From Streptomyces sp. NBC_00690 (GTDB lineage: Bacteria > Actinomycetota > Actinomycetes > Streptomycetales > Streptomycetaceae), in assembly GCF_036226685.1 (NCBI RefSeq), contig NZ_CP109009.1:6661501-6725500 (forward strand): DNA of 64,000 bases, in the 5' to 3' direction. Shown here in pieces: positions 1-8,001 of the stretch. The position numbers and the translations under genes are program-made. The notes beneath the pieces are model-generated. The model saw nothing but the letters and a program-made list of their open reading frames with translations. It was not told where the DNA came from and did no database searches. Positions within the stretch are counted from its first letter, which is position 1. Each line of letters opens with the position of its first letter.

Positions 1-445
1 CCACCAACTTCTTGAGTGCGTGGGCCTGTTCCAGCGGATTCATGTCGTCCCGGTGGACGTTGGCGACGAAGGCCGCCTCCAGGAGCGACCGGTCGGTCGA
101 TACGAGCGCGTCGTCGACACTGACCCGGACATGGGTGAGCCCCGCCCGACGGGCCGCCTCCAGGCGCCGATGACCGTCGATCACGATATACCGGGCGCTG
201 GGGTCGAGTTCGACCGCACGGGTCGGACGCTCTCGTACATAGGCTTGGATGGAAGCGACCGTGATGGCGTTGACGAGACCGATCTCCCGCACGCTGGTGG
301 TCAGCGACTCCAAATCCCTCAAGGCTTCGCGTGGATTATCGGGGTTCTGGCTGATGTGACTCAGCGGCAGTTCCGACGGATGGCTGACGGTGGCGTCGGA
401 GGGGGTCTGCCCTGGGGCGGTCATGGTGAACATCTCGGAGGACAT
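1..445 (-). CDS. ParB-like nuclease-domain protein (3' end outside window)
   Basis: Reading the minus strand from 445 to the left edge gives an open frame with no stop. It begins MSSEMFTM and contains the ParB N-terminal signature: LSHISQNPDNPRE, then ITV, then IDGHRRLEAARRAG, then AAFVANVHRDDMNPLEQA. ParB/Spo0J-type proteins bind DNA and hydrolyse CTP in segregation or regulation. The GHRRLEA and NVHRDDMNPLEQA blocks are the core of that fold. The start at 445 has AGAAGGG ten bases upstream; ATGs at 433 and 424 are alternatives. The HTH half lies outside the window, so partition protein and ParB-type regulator cannot be separated. It is divergent from the SARP gene, which suggests a shared regulatory interval. 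Confidence 0.8.
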   Translation of the reverse strand, partial: MSSEMFTMTAPGQTPSDATVSHPSELPLSHISQNPDNPREALRDLESLTTSVREIGLVNAITVASIQAYVRERPTRAVELDPSARYIVIDGHRRLEAARRAGLTHVRVSVDDALVSTDRSLLEAAFVANVHRDDMNPLEQAHALKKLV

Positions 446-595
446 ACTGATGGAACCCTTCTCTGGCCTGCCGCCCAAGCCCCCCGCGTTCAAGCCCGGG
501 CACTTTGGCAAGATGACAGGGGTCACCAGCCACCGCCTGGCCATGACCTTGCCAATCGCTTGCCACATGGCAATCGATTGCAGAAGATGCATGGC

Positions 596-3500
596 ATGAC
601 AAACGGGGGAATGCACTTCCGCATCCTGGGAAGGATGGAGTGGCTTTCCCGGGACGTCGCTCTGCCGATCGGACGCCGTCGCGAAAGGCTGTTGCTCGGA
701 CTGCTCTTGCTCGACATAGGAAGAGTCGTGCCGGCGCATCGGCTCGTCGATCTCCTGTGGGATGAGGAAGACCCTCCGTCCAGCGCACGCGGCAGTCTTC
801 AGGTCCACGTCTCGCGACTGCGCGGTCGCTTCACGGCGGCGGGGGCCGAGCAGCACGGGTTCTTCCTGTCCCGGGGCAATGACGGATACCTCGTGGACGG
901 GGACCCCGAAGCCGTCGATCTGCACCGCGTCCGCCGTCTGTGGCAGCGCGCCGAAAGGGAGCAGGACGTGCATGAGCGGCTGCGGCTGCTCAATCTGGCA
1001 CTCGACGACTGGGGTGGCCCGGTGCTCGCCGGTACCGCAGCGGAGGGGCTCGTGCGCCGGCTCGGCACCGGCGTGGACGCGTTATACCTCTCGGCGGTCA
1101 CCCAGCGGGCGGAGGCGCGGCTTGCCCTGGGCCACCGGGGGCTCCTGCTGGAGGAGTTGGCGCGGGCAACGGCGGAGTACCCGCACCACGAGCGGCTCGC
1201 CATGCTCCGCATGATCGCCCTCTACCGCGCCGACCACCGTGGCGAGGCGCTGAAGGTCTACCACGAGACCCGGGCCAGGCTCGCCCAGGACCTCGGTCTC
1301 GACCCGGGCGCCGATCTGAATCGCGTCCAGGGGATGATCCTGCGGGCGGATCCCGAACTGCTCGACGGACCGATACTGCCGGATGCCGTCCGTGCAGCCC
1401 AGCAGCGCTACGGACCTGCCCGCGGCAACCAAGGGCTCCCCGGTTCCGTACCCCGTGCCCGTACGGCCGGCGGTGTCGAAGGAGGTGCGGCCGGGCCGGC
1501 GCAGGTGCGGGACTCCGACAGGGGTTCGGCTTCCATATCCGCTTCTACTGTGGCCAAGGCTCTCAAAACCCACCATGACCGAGCACAGCATGTCGAAAAG
1601 GATGTAAGCCACCGACCCCAAACCAGCCATTCCGATCTGCGCGGTTCCTTGTCGTATCGGGTGGATGATCACTCCGATCCGGGGCCGGTGCCCACCCGCC
1701 CGGTTGCGGAATCCGTGCAACGCCGTTCCCGGACGGGCGCGTTCATCGGCCGGGCACACGAACTGGAGCGCCTGACCCAGCTCGCATCGCTGGCACGCGG
1801 CGGCTCCGGAGTCGTCATGATCGTGGGCCCCGCAGGCAGCGGAAAGACCGCGCTCGCCCTCCAATGGTGTCGCGGCAGCACCGATGCCTTCCCCGACGGT
1901 CAGCTCTTCCTGAACCTCCGCGGACACGGCGACGAGAGCCCAATGAATCCCAAGGAGGCGCTGTCCGGCCTGCTACGGGCCCTCGGGGTGCCCTACCAGA
2001 AGCTGCCCCACGACGTACCCGCCCTGGCCGAGCTCTACCAGCGCACCCTGACGGGACGCCGGGTGCTCGTCGTCCTCGACAACGCCGAGACCGCCGAGCA
2101 GGTCAGACAACTCCTTCCGTACGAAGCCGGCTGCCTCGCACTGGTCACCAGCCGCAACCGACTGGGCGCGCTGATCGTCAGTCACGGCGCCCCCATGCTC
2201 CCGCTCTGTCCGCTCGCCGCTGACGACGCGGAAGAACTCGTGCGCAGCGTCATCGGACCCGCCCGCGCCGCGGCCGAGCCCGATGCCCTCGCCGATCTGG
2301 TCGCCATCTGCGACCGCACCCCCCTCGCCCTGCGGATAGCCGCGGCCAATCTCGCCCTGCACCCCCAGAGCCTGATCGCCGATCATGTCGCGGAGATGCG
2401 CTCGGGCAACCCGCTGGAGAGCCTCGCAGTGGCCGGCGACCCCGACTCCGCGGTCCGCAGGGCCTTCGAGCACTCGTACCGCCGACTGGACCCGCAGGCC
2501 AAGGAGGCGTTCCGAACGCTGGGGCTGCTGCCCTGTCCCGTCACCACCGCAGCGGCCGTCGCAGCGCTGCTGGGCCGTTCGATCAGCGCCGCACACCGGG
2601 TGATCGACCGCCTCTTCGCCGAGCACCTGGTGGAGCGCAACGGCCAGGACCGGCTGCGGCTGCACGATCTGATCTGGTGGTACGCGCGACTCCTCGCGGA
2701 CGCGGAGGAGTCGGCCACCGCCCATCGCGAGGCCCGCCGCCGATTGCTGCGCTGGTACACGGCCTGTGCGGACGCCGCAGCTCGGAGCCTGTATCCGCAG
2801 ATCCTGCGGCTGGACATCGAACCGGTGGCGCCCGAGGACCGCCCCGAAACCTTCCTCGATCCACAGGCCGCAGCGGACTGGTTCGATGCGGAGCAGGCCG
2901 GACTGGTGCGACTGATCGAGACCGAGGCCGTCGGCGAGCCCCACCCCGCCGTATGGATCCTCGCCGACACCCTGCGCGGCTACTTCTGGCTCCGCAGGGA
3001 CGCCGAGACATGGACCGCGGTGGCCACGGTCGCGCTCCGCGCCGCCCAACAGGCGGGCGATCTACGCGGTCAGGCGGCGGCCCAGCAGAGCCTTGGCCTC
3101 GTCACCTTCACACTCGGCGGTCTGGAGCTCAGCAGGACCCACTTCGAGCAGGCCATCGAGTTGGCCCGGCGCTCTGGCTGGGGCGAGTGCGAGTCCGTCG
3201 CCCTGTCCAACCTCGCCGGAGTCTCGGCCGACCTCGGACTCCTCAGCCACGCGGCCGAGTTCTACGCCCAGTCCATCGGCATCGACCGCGGTCTGCGCCG
3301 CACCCCGCACCAGCCCCTCCAGGGCCTGAGCGAAGTGCTCTACGGGATGGGCCGACTGGTGGAGGCGGAGCAGTTGTGCCGCCGTGCACTGGCCATCTCC
3401 CGACAGATCTCGGCCCCCGACAGCATCGCCAGGATCAGCACCACCCTGGCGATGATCTCGCTCGACCTGGGGGATCTCAGCACGGCCGAGGGCCTGGCCA

Positions 3501-4090
3501 GACAGTCCCTGGAGGGGTTCCAAGCCATCGGCAACCTCGCAGGGGAAGGCGACGCCTTCAGCGCTTTGGCGCTCATCGCAGCGGAGGGCGGGGACGACCT
3601 CGCCGCACTGCGGTACGGGCTCGCCGCTTGCCGCCTGAGCCGTAGGTCGGGCCGCCCCAGGATCAAGCTCGATGCGATGCTGGCCCTCGGCCACGCCCGC
3701 TACCACCGCCATGAGTACACCCGTGCCTTCGAACATTTCCGCATCGCCCGCAGGACCGCAGAGCAGATGGGCTATCTCAAGGGACGGACCATGGCCCTCC
3801 TCGGCCTCGGGGTCTGCGCGGTCGGGGCCCGTCGCCATCACGAGGCCCTGGGGTACGCGGCGGGAGCACTCGCCCTGGCCCAGGCATCCCAACTACGGCT
3901 CCTGGAGGGGCAGGCCCAGGCCGTCATCTCCCTGGCACAGGAGCAGAGCGGGCACCCCGCTGCTGCCCAACGGGCCCGGGAACAGGCAGTGGCCATCTAC
4001 CAGATGTCGGGGTACCGGCCCGTGCGTTCACCCTTCGGGGAAGCGGTGGATTCCGGTACGGCCGCCCCGCGTGCGTGCGGCAGGGCATAG
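596..4090 (+). CDS. AfsR/SARP-family regulator with NB-ARC and TPR domains
   Basis: This is a large Streptomyces-type activator of about 1164 residues. Residues 1-100 form an OmpR-like winged helix (FRILG, then GRRRERLLLGLLLL, ending SLQVHVSRLRGRF). Residues 105-255 are a bacterial transcriptional activation domain. After a polar linker comes an NB-ARC ATPase with P-loop GPAGSGKT at 411-418, Walker B VLVVLDNAE near 490 and TSRNRLGAL. The last 350 residues are TPR-like helical repeats. AfsR-type proteins bind promoters of secondary metabolism or development, with the ATPase/TPR half acting as sensor. The frame is open far upstream to position 20, but that part is the antisense of the ParB gene; real starts are ATG 596 or ATG 611. 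No biosynthetic cluster adjoins it, so the target is unknown. Confidence 0.88.
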   Translation: MTNGGMHFRILGRMEWLSRDVALPIGRRRERLLLGLLLLDIGRVVPAHRLVDLLWDEEDPPSSARGSLQVHVSRLRGRFTAAGAEQHGFFLSRGNDGYLVDGDPEAVDLHRVRRLWQRAEREQDVHERLRLLNLALDDWGGPVLAGTAAEGLVRRLGTGVDALYLSAVTQRAEARLALGHRGLLLEELARATAEYPHHERLAMLRMIALYRADHRGEALKVYHETRARLAQDLGLDPGADLNRVQGMILRADPELLDGPILPDAVRAAQQRYGPARGNQGLPGSVPRARTAGGVEGGAAGPAQVRDSDRGSASISASTVAKALKTHHDRAQHVEKDVSHRPQTSHSDLRGSLSYRVDDHSDPGPVPTRPVAESVQRRSRTGAFIGRAHELERLTQLASLARGGSGVVMIVGPAGSGKTALALQWCRGSTDAFPDGQLFLNLRGHGDESPMNPKEALSGLLRALGVPYQKLPHDVPALAELYQRTLTGRRVLVVLDNAETAEQVRQLLPYEAGCLALVTSRNRLGALIVSHGAPMLPLCPLAADDAEELVRSVIGPARAAAEPDALADLVAICDRTPLALRIAAANLALHPQSLIADHVAEMRSGNPLESLAVAGDPDSAVRRAFEHSYRRLDPQAKEAFRTLGLLPCPVTTAAAVAALLGRSISAAHRVIDRLFAEHLVERNGQDRLRLHDLIWWYARLLADAEESATAHREARRRLLRWYTACADAAARSLYPQILRLDIEPVAPEDRPETFLDPQAAADWFDAEQAGLVRLIETEAVGEPHPAVWILADTLRGYFWLRRDAETWTAVATVALRAAQQAGDLRGQAAAQQSLGLVTFTLGGLELSRTHFEQAIELARRSGWGECESVALSNLAGVSADLGLLSHAAEFYAQSIGIDRGLRRTPHQPLQGLSEVLYGMGRLVEAEQLCRRALAISRQISAPDSIARISTTLAMISLDLGDLSTAEGLARQSLEGFQAIGNLAGEGDAFSALALIAAEGGDDLAALRYGLAACRLSRRSGRPRIKLDAMLALGHARYHRHEYTRAFEHFRIARRTAEQMGYLKGRTMALLGLGVCAVGARRHHEALGYAAGALALAQASQLRLLEGQAQAVISLAQEQSGHPAAAQRAREQAVAIYQMSGYRPVRSPFGEAVDSGTAAPRACGRA

Positions 4091-4349
4091 ACTTTGACGT
4101 ACCGTCAGTGCCGATCGTGGGTTGCGCCCTGGCTTTCGCGTCCACCGACTCGGGTCGGGACGAGAAGGCGGGCAGTGCTTGCGGGAGGGGTCGCCCAAGG
4201 GCCCGATCTCGTGCCCGTCATGACGGTTGACTCGCCAATTGCCCCGGCCGTCACCTGCGCATCAGCGATGGACGGGCCCTTTTCGATGTATGTGCCGCTC
4301 ATCCGTGTCGGTGTTGGTCCGAACGGGTGAGGGGTACGAGGATACGGGT

Positions 4350-4763
4350 ATGAGTAGGTACGAGAGGTACGACGTCACCGACGAGCAGTGGGCGGGGCTG
4401 GCCCAGGTCGTCCCGTTGCGCGGACGAGATGAATGGCCGTCGAGGTCCGACCACCGCACCGATCCACGCGAATACGAAGCAGCGCAGCGCCGGTTCATCG
4501 TGCTGAGGGTGCAGGTCTTCTCGGATGCCCGAGAAGTGGCCGACTACCTCATGGGCCAGACGCCCGTACTCCTCGACCTCACCGGTGCGGACACCGATGT
4601 GGCCAAGCGCATCCTTGACTTCACCAGTGGCGTCGTCTTCGGTCTGGGCAGCGCCATGCACCGCGTCGACCGGAACGTCTTCCTGCTCACCCCAGAAGGA
4701 ACCGAGGTCGACGGGACCGTGGAGACGACGGACACCTTCACACGCTCCGTCCCCCGTTCGTAG
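4350..4763 (+). CDS. sepF-like: SepF-like cell division protein
   Basis: This is a 137-residue protein whose second half is a SepF domain: RFIVLRVQVFSDAREVADY, TPVLLDLTG, AKRILDFTSGVVFGLGSAM and FLLTPEG. SepF polymerises on the membrane and tethers FtsZ. The N-terminal part here (MSRYERYDVTDEQW) is short and lacks the usual long linker and amphipathic membrane helix. Streptomyces carry a main SepF plus two SepF-like paralogues (SflA, SflB) that modulate growth and branching; from gene order this is most likely SflB. The frame opens earlier at 4227, but the start at 4350 with GAGG upstream fits the family. Confidence 0.85.
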   Translation: MSRYERYDVTDEQWAGLAQVVPLRGRDEWPSRSDHRTDPREYEAAQRRFIVLRVQVFSDAREVADYLMGQTPVLLDLTGADTDVAKRILDFTSGVVFGLGSAMHRVDRNVFLLTPEGTEVDGTVETTDTFTRSVPRS

Positions 4764-4798
4764 GAAGGCCGCTGAGACGGAACGGTTCGGCGCGTTGA

Positions 4799-5965
4799 GT
4801 GCTGCGTACCGTCCCGCCCATGGCGACGGACATCTCTCCCGACAGCGACCACGACCTCCGACCCACAGTCACTGAGCTGCGGCTCTCCGCCTTCAGAGCC
4901 CATCGCGCCGTCACCTTGCCGCTCACCTCGCTCACGCTCCTGGCGGGGGCGAGCGGCAGCGGAAAGACGAGCGTCCTCCAGGCGTACGAGGCACTGGGGC
5001 GCCTTGCGGCCGGCGATGTACTGCCGGACGTCTTCCCGGACCCGGCCCTGTGCGTGCCCGAGTGGGCGGGCGGCGACGGACAGGGCAGAAGGGGCTTTCG
5101 CCTCGGCTGTACGGTCGACGGTCCGACCGGGGCGGTGCGTCTCGACCTCGCGGTCCAGGTGGAACCCGCCCTGCGGATCGTGGGCGAGCGGCTGAGCTGC
5201 GCCGGTCGGACACTCTTCTCCACCGCCCTGCGCGATCCGCGCCGATCCCGGGTGGAGGGCGCCTGGTACACGTCCGGACGGTCCACCGTGACCCGAGCGG
5301 CACTTCCCGACGACCGGCTGGGCACCTCCCTGTTGCCGCTGCGCGTGGCCGGCAAGACCGATGGCCAGTTACACGTCCTGGCCGCGGCGGAGCAGACGGT
5401 GCTCGGTCTGCGCTCGGCTTTCGCCTGTGACCCCCAGCCCCGCGGGATGCGACGGCCCGTGGCGGTGGGAGAGGGCAGATTGTGGCAGGGCTGCGACAAC
5501 CTCGCTGAGGTGCTCCACCGAACGCGGCGGCAGTGCGCCCAGCGCCATGCCCGACTGGCAGCGGCGGTCCGCGCCGGGTGCGCGGGTGAGATCACGGGGC
5601 TGCACGTGGAGGAGTTGGCCGACGGCACGGTGCGGGCGCTGCTGGCCCGTGGGGAGGGGAGGGCCACTCCGGTGGGTCGGCTCGGGGACGGAGAGTTGCG
5701 CTACCTCGCCCTGGCCCTGGTGTTGCTGACCGGCCCGGGAGTGCTGGCGGTGGATCAGGTGACGGAGGTGCCCGACGCGTACCAGTCGCTGACCGTGCTC
5801 GCCGATGGCCTCGACCGTTGCCTGGATCGCAGGCAGGCGCGGGAACTGGTCAGGCTGGCCGCTGAGATGGCGGGTCGGGGCCATGTGCGGCTGGTCGGGG
5901 CGGTCGCCGACGCCGGCTTCGCGCAGGGGGTGGAAGGGGTGACGGTGGTAGATCTGGAGCCATGA
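4799..5965 (+). CDS. AAA/SMC-type ATP-binding protein
   Basis: This is a 388-residue ATPase with a RecF/SMC-like layout: a beta-rich N-terminus, P-loop GASGSGKTS near residue 50, an ABC-like signature LGDGELRYLALAL near 305 and a Walker B strand VLAVDQV. It has no transmembrane segments and no substrate-binding domain, so it is a cytosolic ATPase of unknown job. The residue after the Walker B aspartate is Gln instead of the usual catalytic Glu, which may mean slow or absent hydrolysis. GTG 4799 is used; ATG 4820 is an equally good start. Its stop overlaps the start of the MazG-like gene by four bases (ATGA), indicating translational coupling. Confidence 0.72.
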   Translation: MLRTVPPMATDISPDSDHDLRPTVTELRLSAFRAHRAVTLPLTSLTLLAGASGSGKTSVLQAYEALGRLAAGDVLPDVFPDPALCVPEWAGGDGQGRRGFRLGCTVDGPTGAVRLDLAVQVEPALRIVGERLSCAGRTLFSTALRDPRRSRVEGAWYTSGRSTVTRAALPDDRLGTSLLPLRVAGKTDGQLHVLAAAEQTVLGLRSAFACDPQPRGMRRPVAVGEGRLWQGCDNLAEVLHRTRRQCAQRHARLAAAVRAGCAGEITGLHVEELADGTVRALLARGEGRATPVGRLGDGELRYLALALVLLTGPGVLAVDQVTEVPDAYQSLTVLADGLDRCLDRRQARELVRLAAEMAGRGHVRLVGAVADAGFAQGVEGVTVVDLEP

Positions 5966-6411
5966 TGAGAGATGAAGGATCGCCGCAGGGGCCCGCACCC
6001 TGGAGTGTGGACCGTTCGCCCGGCGGGTCGGACGCCCCTGATCTCGGTGCGCCGGCCGAAGGCGGTCCGACGGGGCCGCATCGGGGGACCCGCGACCTGG
6101 ACGTGGCGGGTCTGCAACGCAGACTGGCCGACTTTGCTCGGGTGCGGCAGTGGGGTCCGTTCCACACTCCGAAGAACCTCGCGGTCGCCCTCAGCGTGGA
6201 GGCGTCCGAGTTGGTGGAGATCTTCCAGTGGCTCACTCCGGAGCAGTCGGCCCGGGTGATGAAGGACGAGGAATCGGCGCATCGGGTGCGCGACGAGGTG
6301 GCGGACGTGCTCGCCTACCTGCTCCAGTTCTGCGATGTCCTGGGGGTGGACGCATTGGCCGCGCTCTCCGAGAAGATCGACCGCAACGAGTCACGTTTCC
6401 CCGCCCCTTGA
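5962..6411 (+). CDS. MazG-like nucleotide pyrophosphohydrolase
   Basis: This is a 149-residue all-alpha NTP/dCTP pyrophosphatase-like protein. The core starts near residue 45 (DLDVAGLQRRLADFAR, then WGPFHTPKNLAVALSVEA). It has the metal-binding pairs ELVEIFQW and RDEVADVLAYLLQF, i.e. the EExxE and ExxD helices of the MazG superfamily. Such enzymes remove non-canonical or excess nucleoside triphosphates. The first 40 residues are proline/glycine rich and look disordered. It overlaps the upstream ATPase gene by four bases, so the two are probably made together. The exact nucleotide substrate cannot be inferred. Confidence 0.85.
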   Translation: MMRDEGSPQGPAPWSVDRSPGGSDAPDLGAPAEGGPTGPHRGTRDLDVAGLQRRLADFARVRQWGPFHTPKNLAVALSVEASELVEIFQWLTPEQSARVMKDEESAHRVRDEVADVLAYLLQFCDVLGVDALAALSEKIDRNESRFPAP

Positions 6412-6452
6412 GGTGCGCTTGGTGCGCCTGGGGAGCGCTTGGTCCAGACCGC

Positions 6453-6474
6453 ATTTTCTTTTGATCAAGAAAAT
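6453..6474. promoter_or_regulatory. AT-rich perfect inverted repeat
   Basis: Arms ATTTTCTT (6453-6460) and AAGAAAAT (6467-6474) are perfect and flank TTGATC. It sits 42 bases after the MazG-like stop and 143 bases before the DUF6099 start. It is strikingly AT-rich for this genome. It could be an operator or a weak terminator; no T-run in an expected place favours either. Confidence 0.45.
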
Positions 6475-6496
6475 ATCACTCTATGGAGTCATTGAG

Positions 6497-6523
6497 ATAT
6501 CCACAATCGGCCAGCTGTCCACA
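6497..6523 (+). promoter_or_regulatory. Two DnaA-box-like nonamers
   Basis: ATATCCACA (6497-6505) and CTGTCCACA (6515-6523) lie in the same direction 18 bases apart. Each differs by one base from the Streptomyces DnaA box forms TTATCCACA and TTGTCCACA. They are next to an AT-rich stretch. Chance occurrence is possible. Confidence 0.35.
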
Positions 6524-6616
6524 GATTTCCGAATTCCCCTGGTGTTTAGGCTCAACAAGCCTCACTCTGGGTAATGAACTGAAAGGGTAGTAGTCGTATG
6601 AACGGGGGCAGCGTGC

Positions 6617-7402
6617 ATGGATGCGGAACGGCTCGTGACGGTGAGCCGCAATGCCCTGGCGAAGTGCCGGGTGGTACGGGACGTGGTGGCGGAGGCATGG
6701 CAGGCCCAGGCGCTCGCTCAAGCGATCGGAGCCTGGCTCGCGGTCTACGGACCGGCTGAAGCGAGGGGCGAAGCGCGGGCTCTTTGTGAGACGGGCGCCC
6801 GTGGGGTGCGAGCTCTCGATCAGCCCGACATGCGCAGCGGGGCGATCCGCGCCGCCCAACTGAAGGGTGTGGCGGACGTCCGGGCGACGTTGACGGCACT
6901 GGTCGTCCTCTTGGAGGACGTCGGCATCGCCCTGGTGGGCATCGCCTGCACCACGGGGCAGGAAGCGCTGTACTGGCAGTGCATCGAAGCGGTGGACGCT
7001 GCGGATGAGTCGACCGACCGTGCTGCCGGGATGCTTCGGATACTGGCCGATCGGGACATCGGCAGACCCCCTGATGCGAGCCGGGGCAGAGCGGGACCGC
7101 GGGCCGGCAGGGCTCCGGTGGAGATCGACGGCGGCTGTCCCTCTCGTGCACCCGTCCCCGGCCCAGGGGCACATCAGACGGATAGCGCAGACCCATGGAA
7201 CGGGTCCGGTTCGATACGTGGTTCCGGCCCGGTGGACGCCGGGCTGTCCGGTCGCCCTCATGGAGCGGACCCCGCAGGCCCGCAGGACGGCCGTCGGCCG
7301 GGTGCGCGTGGCGCCTTCCAGGGTGCTCGGGGCTCACCCGGAACCGCGGGCGAAAACTGTGCGCGACTCGGCACCGTGGACTCGGCGGCGAGTTCATGGT
7401 GA
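6617..7402 (+). CDS. DUF6099 family protein with an unusual C-terminal extension
   Basis: Residues 1-150 match the Streptomyces DUF6099 pattern as I remember it: an N-terminal MDAERLVTVSRNALA, then EAWQAQALAQAIGAWLAVYG, and EALYWQCIEAVDAADES near the end of the domain. It is helical, cytosolic and of unknown function. From about residue 155 the frame continues for roughly 105 residues of Gly/Pro/Arg-rich sequence with no predicted fold. This could be a disordered tail or the product of a frameshift after the true end of the domain. ATG 6617 is preceded by GGGGGCAG. No co-directional partner is close. Confidence 0.7.
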   Translation: MDAERLVTVSRNALAKCRVVRDVVAEAWQAQALAQAIGAWLAVYGPAEARGEARALCETGARGVRALDQPDMRSGAIRAAQLKGVADVRATLTALVVLLEDVGIALVGIACTTGQEALYWQCIEAVDAADESTDRAAGMLRILADRDIGRPPDASRGRAGPRAGRAPVEIDGGCPSRAPVPGPGAHQTDSADPWNGSGSIRGSGPVDAGLSGRPHGADPAGPQDGRRPGARGAFQGARGSPGTAGENCARLGTVDSAASSW

Positions 7403-7590
7403 CGGTCGAAGCCATGGCGGGAAGGGCAGCAACGGGGACGGGCGGGGGAAGTGCGGCCGGTGGCACCGGACCCTGCACGAGACGGGGCACCGTCCGTTCG
7501 ACCCCCGGGCTCGACCTCTGAGCTCGACCCTCGGACGTGACCTCTGAGCCCGATCTCTCAGCTCGGCCTCCAGACCTGGCGTGTGAGCCC

Positions 7591-7616
7591 GATCGCTGTG
7601 CCTGATCGCTGTGCCT
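7591..7616. repeat. 13-bp exact tandem repeat
   Basis: GATCGCTGTGCCT occurs at 7591-7603 and again at 7604-7616, followed by a partial third copy (GATC). It lies within a wider patch of degenerate GAGCCCGATC-type units. Confidence 0.8.
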
Positions 7617-7814
7617 GATCTCTGAGGCCGATCCACGAGGAGCAGCCGGGTGCGGTGTGCGACAGACCAGGCCCGTGTGCGGGGTGGACGGCCTGGGCGC
7701 CGGTTCGCGCGGCGGCCTGGCGTCGAGGGAACGGCCCGACGAGCGCAGTCGGGGCGGGGCTGCTCTCTGGTCCCCACCGGATGGTGGGCTGGGCCTGTGA
7801 GCAGGCCGCACCGC

Positions 7815-7858
7815 GGGGAGGGAGGCGGGGGAGGGAGGGGAGGGAGGGAGGGGGGAGG
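7815..7858 (+). repeat. G-rich purine tract with G-quadruplex potential
   Basis: More than 40 consecutive plus-strand bases are almost all G and A, with at least six runs of three or more G separated by one or two bases. It lies about 145 bases before the LLM oxidoreductase start. Its formation in vivo is untested. Confidence 0.6.
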
Positions 7859-8001
7859 CCCCCCGGCACCGGTGCTCACCCGTCCGTCGACCCTTCTGAC
7901 CAGCACCTCAGGCCGTCGACCGCAGGGAATTCACCCCGCAGAGCCGTCGTTGAGTGTTCGGGCGGCGGGGGCTGGCGGCACTCGGCATGCGAAGGTGCAG
8001 G

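Larger units (their letters stand above)
7403..8001. other. Non-coding interval with degenerate repeats and a G-rich tract
   Basis: No believable gene is present on either strand. From about 7500 to 7640 short degenerate units resembling CTCTGAGCCCGATC recur, including an exact 13-base tandem pair at 7591-7616. Further right is a nearly pure purine tract, 7815-7858. The promoter of the LLM oxidoreductase must lie near the right end. Confidence 0.6.

Noticed and set aside
7519..7640. CRISPR-like recurrence of CTGAGCCCGATC units
   Set aside because: Units are short, irregular in spacing and degenerate; this is simple repeat drift.
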